This document shows, piece by piece, positions 1-7,843 of a stretch of 46,399 bases of DNA (its first letter is position 1; every line of letters begins with the position of its first letter). The stretch spans positions 1-46,399 of the forward strand of contig DAOKYU010000013.1 in the NCBI GenBank assembly GCA_035325995.1, written 5' to 3'. Below the pieces are notes generated by a model that saw only the letters and a program-made list of their open reading frames with translations, was not told the DNA's origin and did no database searches. The DNA is from Thermodesulfobacteriota bacterium. GTDB taxonomy: Bacteria; Desulfobacterota_D; UBA1144; Nemesobacterales; UBA2774. The position numbers and the translations under genes are program-made.

Positions 1-142
1 GGAGGGAAGAGTAAGGTAGGTCGGATTTTTAACGCTCATCCACTCGATGTCTTCGGTGGGGCAGGTCAGGTGATTAAACAGGATAGACGACCGGGCGGTG
101 CTATGAATTTCCAGGTCGGCTACGTCGGATTCCGGCACGCGA
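1..142. repeat. R1 repeat copy 1 (cut by window edge)
   Basis: This copy begins within the 3' arm of the CCCTCCCCCT-GGG-AGGGGGAGGG palindrome and runs to the GGCACGCG end. It differs from the consensus in having AGGTGATTAAACAGG where most copies have AAGGCTGGTGATTAAATGG. Confidence 0.85.
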
Positions 143-751
143 GCACACGTATGTGTGTTTCTCGGCATAGCAACGAAGTTGCTAAAATCACCTGAAGCGC
201 GGCTGGTGATAATGGCAAGACTGCTGCTACTTCGATATCCAGCGGGCGTGGCCCGCCGGCCCGGAGGGGTATTGCTTCGCTGCATCCGGCTTCGCATGGC
301 TTCGCCGCGACAAGCGCAGCTTGCAATTTAAAGCGGAATAGAAAGGCTAAATCCCCCCTTGCTCCCCCCTTTTCCTAAGGGGGGAAGAAAAGAATAAGAT
401 AAGACAAAGGATTAACTGAATGGGTTCCTGCTATTTTGATTTGAGCTGCTTTCGAGCTGTACTGGAGGTACTTAATTGCAGTCGGCCGGGGGCGTCCGAA
501 TACTCACTTGCTCGCATTCGTTGCAGGAATGACAGACATATGGTGATTCCTCGCTCGCTTGGAATCGTTGTTCGAGATGACAAAAGCGCTTGACGGATTG
601 CTGGCGGAAATGGATTCCCAACCCGGCTTGGCCTGTAGCTTCGCCGCGGCAGGTAAAGACATTTGGGAATGACAGATTATAAGGATTGGGGGTGAAAAGA
701 GAGATTGCTTCGCTTCGCTCGCAATGACGGATGGGTGGGAGCGCGGCGGCT
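1..751. repeat. Intergenic repeat block 1 (R1, E element, tail module, hairpin)
   Basis: No gene is supported here. The block opens inside an R1 repeat (1-142) and continues with an E element (144-256) made of hairpin CACACGTATGTGTG (144-157), an inner hairpin with ATCACC (187-192) pairing GGTGAT (205-210), and terminal hairpin GCGGGC-GTG-GCCCGC (242-256). A tail module (about 257-330) ends in GCTTGCAAT. A separate perfect 8-bp hairpin CCCCCCTT/AAGGGGGG lies at 364-384. The rest (about 500-740) is another dispersed-repeat type containing phrases such as GGAATCGTTG and CGCAATGACGG that recur later in the window. Confidence 0.8.
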
Positions 752-3700
752 TCAGCGCGGCTTTCGGGGTGAGGGGGCCTGCACCCGCTGTCTTTCGGCT
801 GCGGCGAGGCGGTCGCGCCGCCGTTTGTCCCTCATGTGCTCCTCGATGCTGACGGTGGAGATCACGGGCCTTAACGTGTAGTCCGGCCTCATGCGGAACT
901 CGAATTCCGAGTCGCGGGTCCTCTCGAAGAGCGGCAGCAGGATGATGGCGATTACGATGAATGTGAGCGTCGCGTAGAGTGTCCAGTTGACTTCGTAGGG
1001 GGCGATGAGCCGCCATACGAGAGGGTGTATGAAGAGGAGCGTGACGAGCGAGAGGACGAGCGCGCCGAACGCTATCCTCTTCGGCCACGGGCTCACGGGG
1101 TCCGACAGCCACCACCTCCAGAACGGCGGCCTCAGCTTGTTCTTCCAGATGTTCGAGAGCGTTCGCCGTGCGCGGGTTTCGCCGGATTTGTCCTCTTTCG
1201 CGCATTCGGCGAGCGCGGCCAGCGCGTTGTCGTAGTACTTCAGCCTGTAGTAGCAGTAGGCCGTGAAGTGGAGTATCTTCGCCCGGAGTGAAGGCGAAGC
1301 GGGCGCGGGCGTTTCGTGCCCGTTCATCATCCACGGCAGCGGGGGGGCCTCGGCGGCGGGCTCTTTTTCCGCGGCGAGGTTCCCGGCCTTTTCGAGGAGC
1401 GCGACGACCGACAGGAGGTTCTGCCTGAAGGCGGCGTCCTCCGTGCCGGGCCTTTCGAAAGCGAGGAACCGCGAGTACGCCTGCCAGAGGAGATGCCCCG
1501 GGTCGCCGGGGTCGTGCGCTGCCGCTTCCCTGAACGACTCGGCGGCAGCGGCGTAGTCCTGGCGCTCGAGCTCTATCTTGCCGCGCGTGGAAAGCAGCTC
1601 GGCGCTCGCGCCGATTTTGTCGACGGCGGCGCGTATTATGGAGTACGCGTTTTCTGTGTCGCCGAGCGTGAGGTAAATCCCCGCGAGACGGATGCGCGGG
1701 GCGCTCCACCAGCCTTCGAGGCCGACGGCCTCGGCGCAGGCGTCGATGGCGTCGTCGTAGCGGTGGAGGCTCGATAGGGCTGCGGCCTTGTTGCACCACG
1801 CTGCGGCGTTTTCGGGGTTGAGCGCCGTGGCCTCGCCGAACGCCGCGAGCGCTTCGTCGTATCTTTCCAGCCCGAGGAGCGCAGCGCCCTTCGCGTTGTG
1901 CGCGGCGCAATCGCCGGGGTCGAAAGAGAGCGCCCTCTCGAAGGCTTCGAGCGCGGGGGCGTACTTGTCCGAGGCGAGGAGGGACGCGCCACGGCCGTAC
2001 CAGGCCGCCGGACTCACGGGCGAGAGCTTTATCGCGGCGTCGTATGCGTCCACGGCATCGGAATACCTGCCCGCGCCGTAAAGCGCCCCCGCGAGCCCGA
2101 GGTTCGTGTCGAAGTCTCCGGGGGCGAGGCTCGCCGCCTTGCCGAACGCCCCGGCCGCGCCATCGACGTCGCCCGATTTCATGAGCGCGGCGGCCTTGCC
2201 GCTCCACGCCCGGGCGAGCGAGCCGTCGATAGACGCCGCCCTGTCGAAGGCGTATGCAGCCTCGTCGAATTTCCGCGCGCGGAGGAACGTCTCGCCAAGT
2301 CCGAGCCAGGCAGGGATGTGCTCCGCCTTGACCGCCGCCGCCCTCATATATGCCCCTACGGCGTCTTCGAGCTTCCCGAGCCGGAAGAGCGCGTCGCCGA
2401 TGCCCGTCAACGTGAGCGGGTCGTCGGGCTTGAGCCCGGCCGCGCGGTCGAGCGCCTCGACGGCCTCGGAGGGTTTGTTCATTGCAAGGAGCGCCAGCCC
2501 TTCCCCCCGCCACGCGCCCTGGAGCTCGGGCCGCATCGCGATGGCCTGCCTGTAGAGCTCGACGGCTTTGCCGTGCGCCCCGAGGCCGGAGAGTGCGTCG
2601 GCCTGTCTCGTGACGGCGTCGGGGTCTCCGCCGTCGAGGGCTATCGCCGCGCCGTAGGCCTCGGCCGCCGCCTCGAATTCCCCGAGCTCGTTAAGCGCAC
2701 CGCCTTTTTTGAGCGCGGCGCGGCGCTCGTCGGGCTTCAGCCTGAGCGCGAGGTCGAAGGCGCTTGCGGCGTCGCGGAGCTTGCCGATCTTATAAAGTGC
2801 GTCGCCTTTGCCTATCCACGCGAGGTAGTAATCCGGGCGGAGCTTTATCGCCCTGTCGAAGGCCGCGAAGGCTTCGTCTTCCCGCCCGAGCATGGACAGG
2901 GCAACGCCCTTTCCGATTATCGCGTCCACGTACGAAGGGTCGGCCGCTATGGCCTTGTCGTACGCCTCGGCGGCTTTTTCGAGCCTGCCCATCCCGGCGA
3001 GCGACTGGGCGTACATGTAGAGCGCGTCGCGGTAGGCGGGCGAGAGCCCCGTGGCGTAGGCGAACGAGTCGGCGGCGTCGCCGAACCTGCCGAGGCCGTA
3101 ATAGGCGGAGCCGAGCCTGTACCAGCCGAAGTGGTCTTCGGGGAGAATGTTAACGGCGCGGGTGTAAGACTCCAGGGCCGAATAATAGTCGGCGCGGCGC
3201 ATGAAGGAGTCGCCCTTTCTCGTCCAGGAGTGATGGTGGCGGGGGTCGGCCGCGATGGCCTTGTCGTATGCCTTGACGGCTTCTTCGTCGTTTCCCGTAT
3301 CGTAAAGGGCGTCGCCCGTCCGGACCCACGCATCGGCGGATTCGGGGGAAAGCCGGGCGGCCTCGGCGTAGGCTTCCGCAGCCTCGGCGCGCCGCGAGAG
3401 GGCGGTGAGCGCCTCGGCCTTGCCGATCCATGCGGCATTGAAGTCGTAGAGGGTAGGGCCGTATTTTTCGGCATCCCTGTTTAATTTTGCGAGCTTGTCG
3501 AGGTGATACGGCTCGAAGCCGCCGTCCCGCGCCTTAAGGTGCGGTGGCTTATGTTTGACGGCCTCGTCGTACGCGGCAACCGCCTCTTCGTGGCGTCCCA
3601 GGGCCGAGAGGGTTTTCCCCCTGCCTATCCACGCGGCGTAGTATTCCGGGTCGGCCGCAATGGCCGCGTCGAAGGAGGCGAGGGCGTTCCGGTAGTCACC

Positions 3701-3823
3701 GGCGGAGAGGAGTCCCGCGGCCTTTGCGTTCAATTCGCCCGCGGACGGGGCTCCGCCCCCGGCCTTCCGGCCGCCGAGCAGCGAAGACGCGAACGAGAAT
3801 ATTCCCCTTTTGGATGAAGGCAT
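752..3823 (-). CDS. Giant tetratricopeptide-repeat membrane protein
   Basis: A 1023-residue protein consisting mostly of tandem TPR units of about 34 residues, running from about residue 30 to about 760. Units follow the usual pattern, such as A-W-x-G-x-G-x-A-L followed by E-A-x-x-A-Y-D-x-A and a D-P/P-D turn. TPRs form superhelical scaffolds for protein-protein contacts. The C-terminal part (about 886-1023) differs: it is Trp-rich, has two likely transmembrane helices (about 916-937 and 949-966), and ends in a charged Lys/Arg-rich tail. There is no signal peptide, so the TPR arm is probably cytoplasmic and anchored by the C-terminal hairpin (inference). No Shine-Dalgarno is obvious before the ATG at 3823. 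Long open frames on both strands inside the gene are a by-product of GC-rich repetitive coding. The partner and process are unknown. Confidence 0.9.
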   Translation of the reverse strand: MPSSKRGIFSFASSLLGGRKAGGGAPSAGELNAKAAGLLSAGDYRNALASFDAAIAADPEYYAAWIGRGKTLSALGRHEEAVAAYDEAVKHKPPHLKARDGGFEPYHLDKLAKLNRDAEKYGPTLYDFNAAWIGKAEALTALSRRAEAAEAYAEAARLSPESADAWVRTGDALYDTGNDEEAVKAYDKAIAADPRHHHSWTRKGDSFMRRADYYSALESYTRAVNILPEDHFGWYRLGSAYYGLGRFGDAADSFAYATGLSPAYRDALYMYAQSLAGMGRLEKAAEAYDKAIAADPSYVDAIIGKGVALSMLGREDEAFAAFDRAIKLRPDYYLAWIGKGDALYKIGKLRDAASAFDLALRLKPDERRAALKKGGALNELGEFEAAAEAYGAAIALDGGDPDAVTRQADALSGLGAHGKAVELYRQAIAMRPELQGAWRGEGLALLAMNKPSEAVEALDRAAGLKPDDPLTLTGIGDALFRLGKLEDAVGAYMRAAAVKAEHIPAWLGLGETFLRARKFDEAAYAFDRAASIDGSLARAWSGKAAALMKSGDVDGAAGAFGKAASLAPGDFDTNLGLAGALYGAGRYSDAVDAYDAAIKLSPVSPAAWYGRGASLLASDKYAPALEAFERALSFDPGDCAAHNAKGAALLGLERYDEALAAFGEATALNPENAAAWCNKAAALSSLHRYDDAIDACAEAVGLEGWWSAPRIRLAGIYLTLGDTENAYSIIRAAVDKIGASAELLSTRGKIELERQDYAAAAESFREAAAHDPGDPGHLLWQAYSRFLAFERPGTEDAAFRQNLLSVVALLEKAGNLAAEKEPAAEAPPLPWMMNGHETPAPASPSLRAKILHFTAYCYYRLKYYDNALAALAECAKEDKSGETRARRTLSNIWKNKLRPPFWRWWLSDPVSPWPKRIAFGALVLSLVTLLFIHPLVWRLIAPYEVNWTLYATLTFIVIAIILLPLFERTRDSEFEFRMRPDYTLRPVISTVSIEEHMRDKRRRDRLAAAERQRVQAPSPRKPR

Positions 3824-4911
3824 AAATTCGGCAATAGTTTACAAGAGCGGTGAGGATTTCTCCAGCGGGCGTGGTGCGCTCGAAAGTCAGCGGACACGGT
3901 CCGCCGGTGGCGAAGGGGAAGTTCTATATTTAACTGATAAGAGTGGTGCAAGGGTTTTCTACTTTTGACTGACCACACACATACGTGTGATTTTCGGCGT
4001 AGCGGGTCAAGAGACTATAGGTACCGTAAGCGCGGCTGGGGACAATGGCAAAGCGCTGCCACTTCGATTGTTTACTGCTGGGGGTCTCCAGTGGCTGAAG
4101 GGGAAGTTCTGAGCTAGCTGGTAAGGGTGGTGCAAGGGCTTTCTACTTTTGCCTGACCAAAAGTAGCAAAAGTCACGGGCCGGGAAAAATTCTGCTAAAA
4201 ATTTTCGCTTCTTCACTAAATTCTCCAAATACTATACCCCCACCCTGACCCTCCCCCTGGGAGGGGGAGGGAAGAGTAAGGTAGGTCGGATTTTTAACGC
4301 TCATAAGCTCGATGTCTTCGACGTGGCAAGGCTGGTGGTTAAATGGAACAGACGACCGGGCGGTGCTATGAATTTCCAAAGCTGCTACGTCGATATCCTG
4401 CACGCGTGGCGTGCGCGAATTTTGACGGCCCGGAGGGGTATTGCTGCGCCGCGCATGCGGCTTGCAATATTATGGGATGAAAGATAGATCTCTCACGTTT
4501 GTTCGAGATGACAAAAGTAAAAGACTAGATCCTGAAACAAGTTCAGGATGACTGAAACAGGGAGATTCCTCGCTCGCTCGGAATCGTTGCAGGAATGACA
4601 GGCTAATACAAAATCCTCCCTAACCCCCCCTTTTTCTAAGGGAGGATGAAAGATTATAGGAAAAGGATTAAATCTCTTGCGTCGATATGGCGGGGACGGG
4701 GCCCTTCCGTCTCCGTGCCGGGGCGGTCGGCAAGCCGCTCCGATCCTGTATCGCGCTGCGCCGGACGAGCCGTGCACCGAATCCCGGGCGTTGCCGTCGG
4801 AAAGCAGGCGGAACTCTCCCGTCGGCAAAACGCCGGGATTATTGCCCGCCACGCTCGCGGTGATATGCGGCGAAGCGGCGGAATTGCCGGACGCGGTGTG
4901 CGTCTACCGGA
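3824..4911. repeat. Intergenic repeat block 2
   Basis: Mosaic of repeats: a GCGGAC-ACG-GTCCGC hairpin (about 3893-3907), two 'GTTCTGAGCTAGCTGGTAAG...TTTTCTACTTTT' modules (about 3910-3970 and 4090-4180), a degenerate E element (about 3973-4080), R1 copy 2 (4196-4414), a GCTTGCAAT tail module (about 4425-4475), the dispersed 'GAAACAAGTTCAGGATGAC' repeat (about 4530-4560) and a CCTT/AAGG hairpin (about 4624-4646). The last part (about 4680-4911) is GC-rich and non-repetitive. Open frames there match nothing I recognise, and I call no gene. Confidence 0.75.
4196..4414. repeat. R1 repeat copy 2
   Basis: A divergent copy. It reads AAGCTCGATG where others have CCACTCGATG, and CGACGTGGCAAGG where others have CGGCGGGGCAAGG. 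It ends in the hairpin GCACGC-GTG-GCGTGC, showing how an R1 copy can end in the same 15-nt hairpin that closes the E element. Confidence 0.85.
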
Positions 4912-5292
4912 TTAGCTGTCGTAGATCATGCCGAGGTCGGATACCCGCACCGGCGTCGGTTTCCCACGCCCGTCGGATTCGTACATCGCCTCGTCGTACG
5001 TCCTGTGCAGCTTGATGAAGGAGAGGACTCCTCCCGGCCCCCATTCGTTGGAGCACCAGAGGGTGTTGTCCGCGTCCAGGCCGCGCACCACTTCGGGCTC
5101 TATGTAGAGCTTCCGCGGTGAGCTGTTGCGGAACGCCTCGGCGTTCGCCCAGTCGCTGTACACGGAGACAAGCTCCCTGTTCGAGTACCTGTCGAGGAAT
5201 AACACGCAGTAAAGCGTTACCGCGTTCCGGCCCTTCCGGGGGCCGCCTACCGGACCGCCCGGTATCAGTGTTAGTCTTTTCGTTTCTATCAT
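4912..5292 (-). CDS. Small protein of unknown function
   Basis: Encodes 126 residues from the ATG at 5292 (an upstream in-frame TTG at 5310 would add six). It is not recognised. The sequence is soluble-looking, with no signal peptide or membrane segment. It has an aromatic-rich central part (YCVLFLDRYSNRELVSVYS) and a Trp-containing NTLWCSNEWGPGG stretch. Codon use resembles the GC-rich genes around it, which supports it being coding. It lies alone between two repeat blocks, and no clear Shine-Dalgarno precedes either start. Confidence 0.6.
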   Translation of the reverse strand: MIETKRLTLIPGGPVGGPRKGRNAVTLYCVLFLDRYSNRELVSVYSDWANAEAFRNSSPRKLYIEPEVVRGLDADNTLWCSNEWGPGGVLSFIKLHRTYDEAMYESDGRGKPTPVRVSDLGMIYDS

Positions 5293-5816
5293 GAAAAATA
5301 GGATACCCAAGGATTGTGAAAATCGTATGAATGCGGGTGGGTGATTTTCGGCATAGCGCAGGAGGTGCTAAAACCGTCTGAAGCGCGTCAGGTGGTAATA
5401 GCAAGACTGCTGCTACTTCGGAATCCTGCACGCGAGGCGTGCAAAATCATCGTTCCTTCGCTAAATCCTCTAAATACTATACCCCCACCCTGACCCTCCC
5501 CCTGGGAGGGGGAGGGAAGAGTAAGGTAGGTCGGATTTTTAACGCTCATCCACTCGATGTCTTCGGCGGGGCAAGGCTGGTGATTAAATGGAACAGACGA
5601 CCGGGCGTTGCTATGGATTTCCAAAGCTGCCACGTCGATATCCTGCACGCGAGGCGTGGACACGTAGTGTCGTTTTCGGCATAGCGCGATAGTTGCTAAG
5701 ACCACTGGAAGCGCGTCGGGTGATAATAGTCGAGCGCTGCTGCCACTTCGATATCCTGCGGGCGTGGCCCGCCGCCTTGCGGAAATCGGCGGTTGATATA
5801 TGCTTAAGCTCCCTGA
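5293..5816. repeat. Intergenic repeat block 3
   Basis: Contains the 3' part of an E element (about 5372-5443; terminal hairpin TGCACGC-GAG-GCGTGCA at 5427-5443), R1 copy 3 (5444-5659), and a complete E element (5659-5772) that starts with GACAC-GTA-GTGTC and ends with GCGGGC-GTG-GCCCGC. The E-R1-E order also occurs in blocks 7, 14 and 17. Confidence 0.85.
5444..5659. repeat. R1 repeat copy 3
   Basis: Near-consensus copy ending in GCACGC-GAG-GCGTG, directly joined to the next E element. It carries the variant TATGGATTTCCAAAGCTGCC in place of the commoner TATGAATTTCCAAGTCGGCT. Confidence 0.88.
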
Positions 5817-6311
5817 ATGAGCATTCGATTTGCCCACGCAAGCATAACGGCCCGCGACCTCGCGAAGCTCGCCGAGTTTTACGGCAACGTTTTCGACTGT
5901 GCCCCGGCGCTCCCGGAGAAGAGCTTTTCCGGGGATTGGCTCGAAAAGGGGACGGGCGTTCCCGGTGCGGCTTTCAGGCGCGTACACCTGAAATTCCCCG
6001 GTGACGATGGCGAGGAGGCCCCGATACTCGAAATTATAGAGTACGAGGTTTCGTCCGACGGCTCGCCCCACGCGCCCGCCAACAGCAAGGGGCTGAGGCA
6101 CATAGCCTTCGAGACGGAGACCGTCCAGGAGCTTAAGCGCCGGAAAGAGCTCGTGCTGACGCACGGCGGCGGCAAGCTCGGCGAGATAACGTCGCGGAGG
6201 ATAGAGGGCGTGGGCGAGGTCACGTTCGTTTACCTTACCGACCCCGAGGGCAACATAGTCGAGCTCGTCAACTGGCAGGAGCCCGGCCCTATGCCGCCCG
6301 TGGAAGAATAA
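5817..6311 (+). CDS. VOC (glyoxalase/dioxygenase-fold) family protein
   Basis: A 164-residue single-module vicinal-oxygen-chelate protein with two beta-alpha-beta-beta-beta repeats. The start reads IRFAHASITARDLAKLAEFYGN, with His7 as a likely metal ligand. The other likely ligands are a Glu in LEIIEY (72 or 75), His95 in GLRHIAFE, and Glu149 in DPEGNIVELVNW. That H/E/H/E set suits a metal-dependent member (glyoxalase I, epimerase, fosfomycin- or bleomycin-resistance type, or extradiol dioxygenase). The substrate cannot be read from sequence. The ATG at 5817 is 45 nt past a complete E element, and the gene is monocistronic. Confidence 0.88.
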   Translation: MSIRFAHASITARDLAKLAEFYGNVFDCAPALPEKSFSGDWLEKGTGVPGAAFRRVHLKFPGDDGEEAPILEIIEYEVSSDGSPHAPANSKGLRHIAFETETVQELKRRKELVLTHGGGKLGEITSRRIEGVGEVTFVYLTDPEGNIVELVNWQEPGPMPPVEE

Positions 6312-6384
6312 CGGCGGCATTTGTAATGCTGCATTCCAGTCCGATTTCCCTCCATTGCAAAAATAATAAATCTTAAATGTTTAT

Positions 6385-6414
6385 TTGTGATTTTATTGTT
6401 TTTTCCAGTATAAT
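6385..6414 (+). promoter_or_regulatory. Sigma-70-like promoter of the 6465 gene
   Basis: TTGTGA (6385-6390), an 18-nt spacer and a perfect TATAAT (6409-6414), in a strongly AT-rich stretch ahead of the IPTL-CTERM gene. The ribosome-binding site AAGGAGG lies at 6449-6455. Confidence 0.6.
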
Positions 6415-6464
6415 GAGACGCCATATTTATATATTCCTAAATATCCCGAAGGAGGATAAAAATA

Positions 6465-7238
6465 ATGAGAAATGTGTTACTCGGATTCGTGCTTGCGCTC
6501 TCGCTATTCGCTGTCGGCGGGATTGCGAAGGCGCAGGAAACCATCACCATCCTGGCGGACTCCCCGGATGTTGGAAACTGCTACCCATTTGCGGATGCCA
6601 GTGCATATGACCTTGGCGGGTGGGGGCCGTACATGGGATTCGTGTACCGGAACATTCCGCCTTTCACGCTCAAAGCGGGGGATATTCTCGCGTTCGACCT
6701 GGGTGCGTTGAACGGGGCGGATGTCCAGGTGGACATAGAGCTTGCCGCGGCGACGTCTAACGGCGGCTCGGACCCTGCGCTGCCGTACACGAAGGTGGTG
6801 TCTAACACGCAGATACCTCTCAACCCCAACGGGGATACGATAATAGGGAATTACGAGATGCAGTTTACAGTCGAAGCGCCGTTCGACTTCCCGGGCGGCG
6901 GGCTTATAATCCGTTTCTCCAATGCCGGCGGGGAATACGCTTCCTATGATAATTGCGACCAGGTGCTTGTCCGTGCTTCCGCTTCCGACTCGTCCGGTTA
7001 TTTCGTCGAGCGGTTCTTTTATGACGAGGACGGTGTTCCGCCTTATGACGAGCGGACCGGAGATAGCATCGGCGGATTCAGGGTGATTATTTCAGACGTT
7101 CCTCCGCCCACGCCTCCTCCTCCGCCGGTTGTGGAGCAGATTCCGACGATGTCCGAATGGGCCATGATAGCGGTAGCGGCCGGGCTCGGCTTACTCGGCG
7201 CGTTCTATGCCATAAGCAGGAAGAGGCTGTCGGCTTAA
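6465..7238 (+). CDS. Exported protein with IPTL-CTERM sorting tail
   Basis: A 257-residue precursor. Residues 1-23 are a signal peptide ending in AKA before Gln. The mature part is beta-rich with no recognised domain: Gly/Asp-rich, with a stretch (about 60-185) that resembles repeated jelly-roll strands. A Pro-rich linker (DVPPPTPPPPPVV, about 211-223) leads to the C-terminal IPTL-CTERM signal from residue 226, with IPTMSEW, a hydrophobic helix and a basic SRKR end. In known systems such tails are processed by exosortase H (XrtH), which delivers the protein to the cell surface or envelope. A good promoter and AAGGAGG site precede the ATG. The role of the mature domain is unknown. Confidence 0.85.
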   Translation: MRNVLLGFVLALSLFAVGGIAKAQETITILADSPDVGNCYPFADASAYDLGGWGPYMGFVYRNIPPFTLKAGDILAFDLGALNGADVQVDIELAAATSNGGSDPALPYTKVVSNTQIPLNPNGDTIIGNYEMQFTVEAPFDFPGGGLIIRFSNAGGEYASYDNCDQVLVRASASDSSGYFVERFFYDEDGVPPYDERTGDSIGGFRVIISDVPPPTPPPPPVVEQIPTMSEWAMIAVAAGLGLLGAFYAISRKRLSA

Positions 7239-7456
7239 CGGGCCGGATAGATCGATTCGATATAGGATATGAACCCTGTACGTTCCCTTCCCCCTTCGCA
7301 GGGGGAGAGGGGCGTGCAGGTTTTTTTTCGTCATAGCGCGGTGGTTGTTATAGTCACACGTAGCACCTTCGGAGGCTGGAAGCGTCTGAAGCGCGGCTGG
7401 TGGCAATGGCAGAGCGCTGCCACTTCGGTATCCAGCGCTTTAATTTCTCGCGGGCG

Positions 7457-7843
7457 CTACGGGCTCGACACGGGCTCTCTAGTGAAGCAGAAATATTCCT
7501 GCTCGCCGTTGACCAGCCCCGAAAGAAGCACTACGCCCGGCTGCTCGGACTCTTCGACGTTGACGCTGTAGAACGTATCTCCACACTGGAGCGTGAAGCA
7601 GTCGAAGGCGGAGCAGCTTAATTCCGGGAAAGGCAGGAAGAAATCCGCAGACATTGGCGGGTCGCCCCCTGTCGATCCGCAGAAGAACGGCTCGCAGATG
7701 TCCGCAAGCGTTTCGGCCGGGCAGTCGCTGTCGATGAGGTCCTGGTCCGATGCGCACGAGCTTACCGGGCCGTCTGAACCGCTGTCGCAGGATGAAAGTA
7801 AGAAGAGACAGAGCAGGAGCGGGGACAGAATAAGTTTCTTCAT
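7457..7843 (-). CDS. Small Cys-rich lipoprotein
   Basis: Encodes 128 residues beginning MKKLILSPLLLCLFLLSSC, with a canonical lipobox LSSC (Cys19 would be lipidated). The mature part is short and acidic with many cysteines (CASDQD, DCPAE, CEPFFCG, LSCSAFDCFTLQCGD), probably disulfide-bonded in the periplasm or at the surface. It is not recognised as a family. The Shine-Dalgarno (GAGG) sits only a few bases from the ATG at 7843. It is convergent with the upstream IPTL-CTERM gene; the 218-bp gap between them holds a CCCTTCG/AGGGGG fragment and a partial E element (about 7388-7450). Confidence 0.7.
   Translation of the reverse strand: MKKLILSPLLLCLFLLSSCDSGSDGPVSSCASDQDLIDSDCPAETLADICEPFFCGSTGGDPPMSADFFLPFPELSCSAFDCFTLQCGDTFYSVNVEESEQPGVVLLSGLVNGEQEYFCFTREPVSSP

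Noticed and set aside
504..2513. 669-codon open frame in another frame of the TPR gene
   Set aside because: It lies inside the TPR gene on the same strand, is Arg-rich with no domain, and the TPR frame has clear repeats. It is a shadow.
1898..3484. 528-codon frame opposite the TPR gene
   Set aside because: Antisense to a well-supported protein and reads as Arg/Gly/Glu-rich non-protein sequence.
4646..4915. Open frames in 4.65-4.92 kb (89-112 codons)
   Set aside because: Composition is Arg/Ser-rich, no ribosome site, no recognisable domain.
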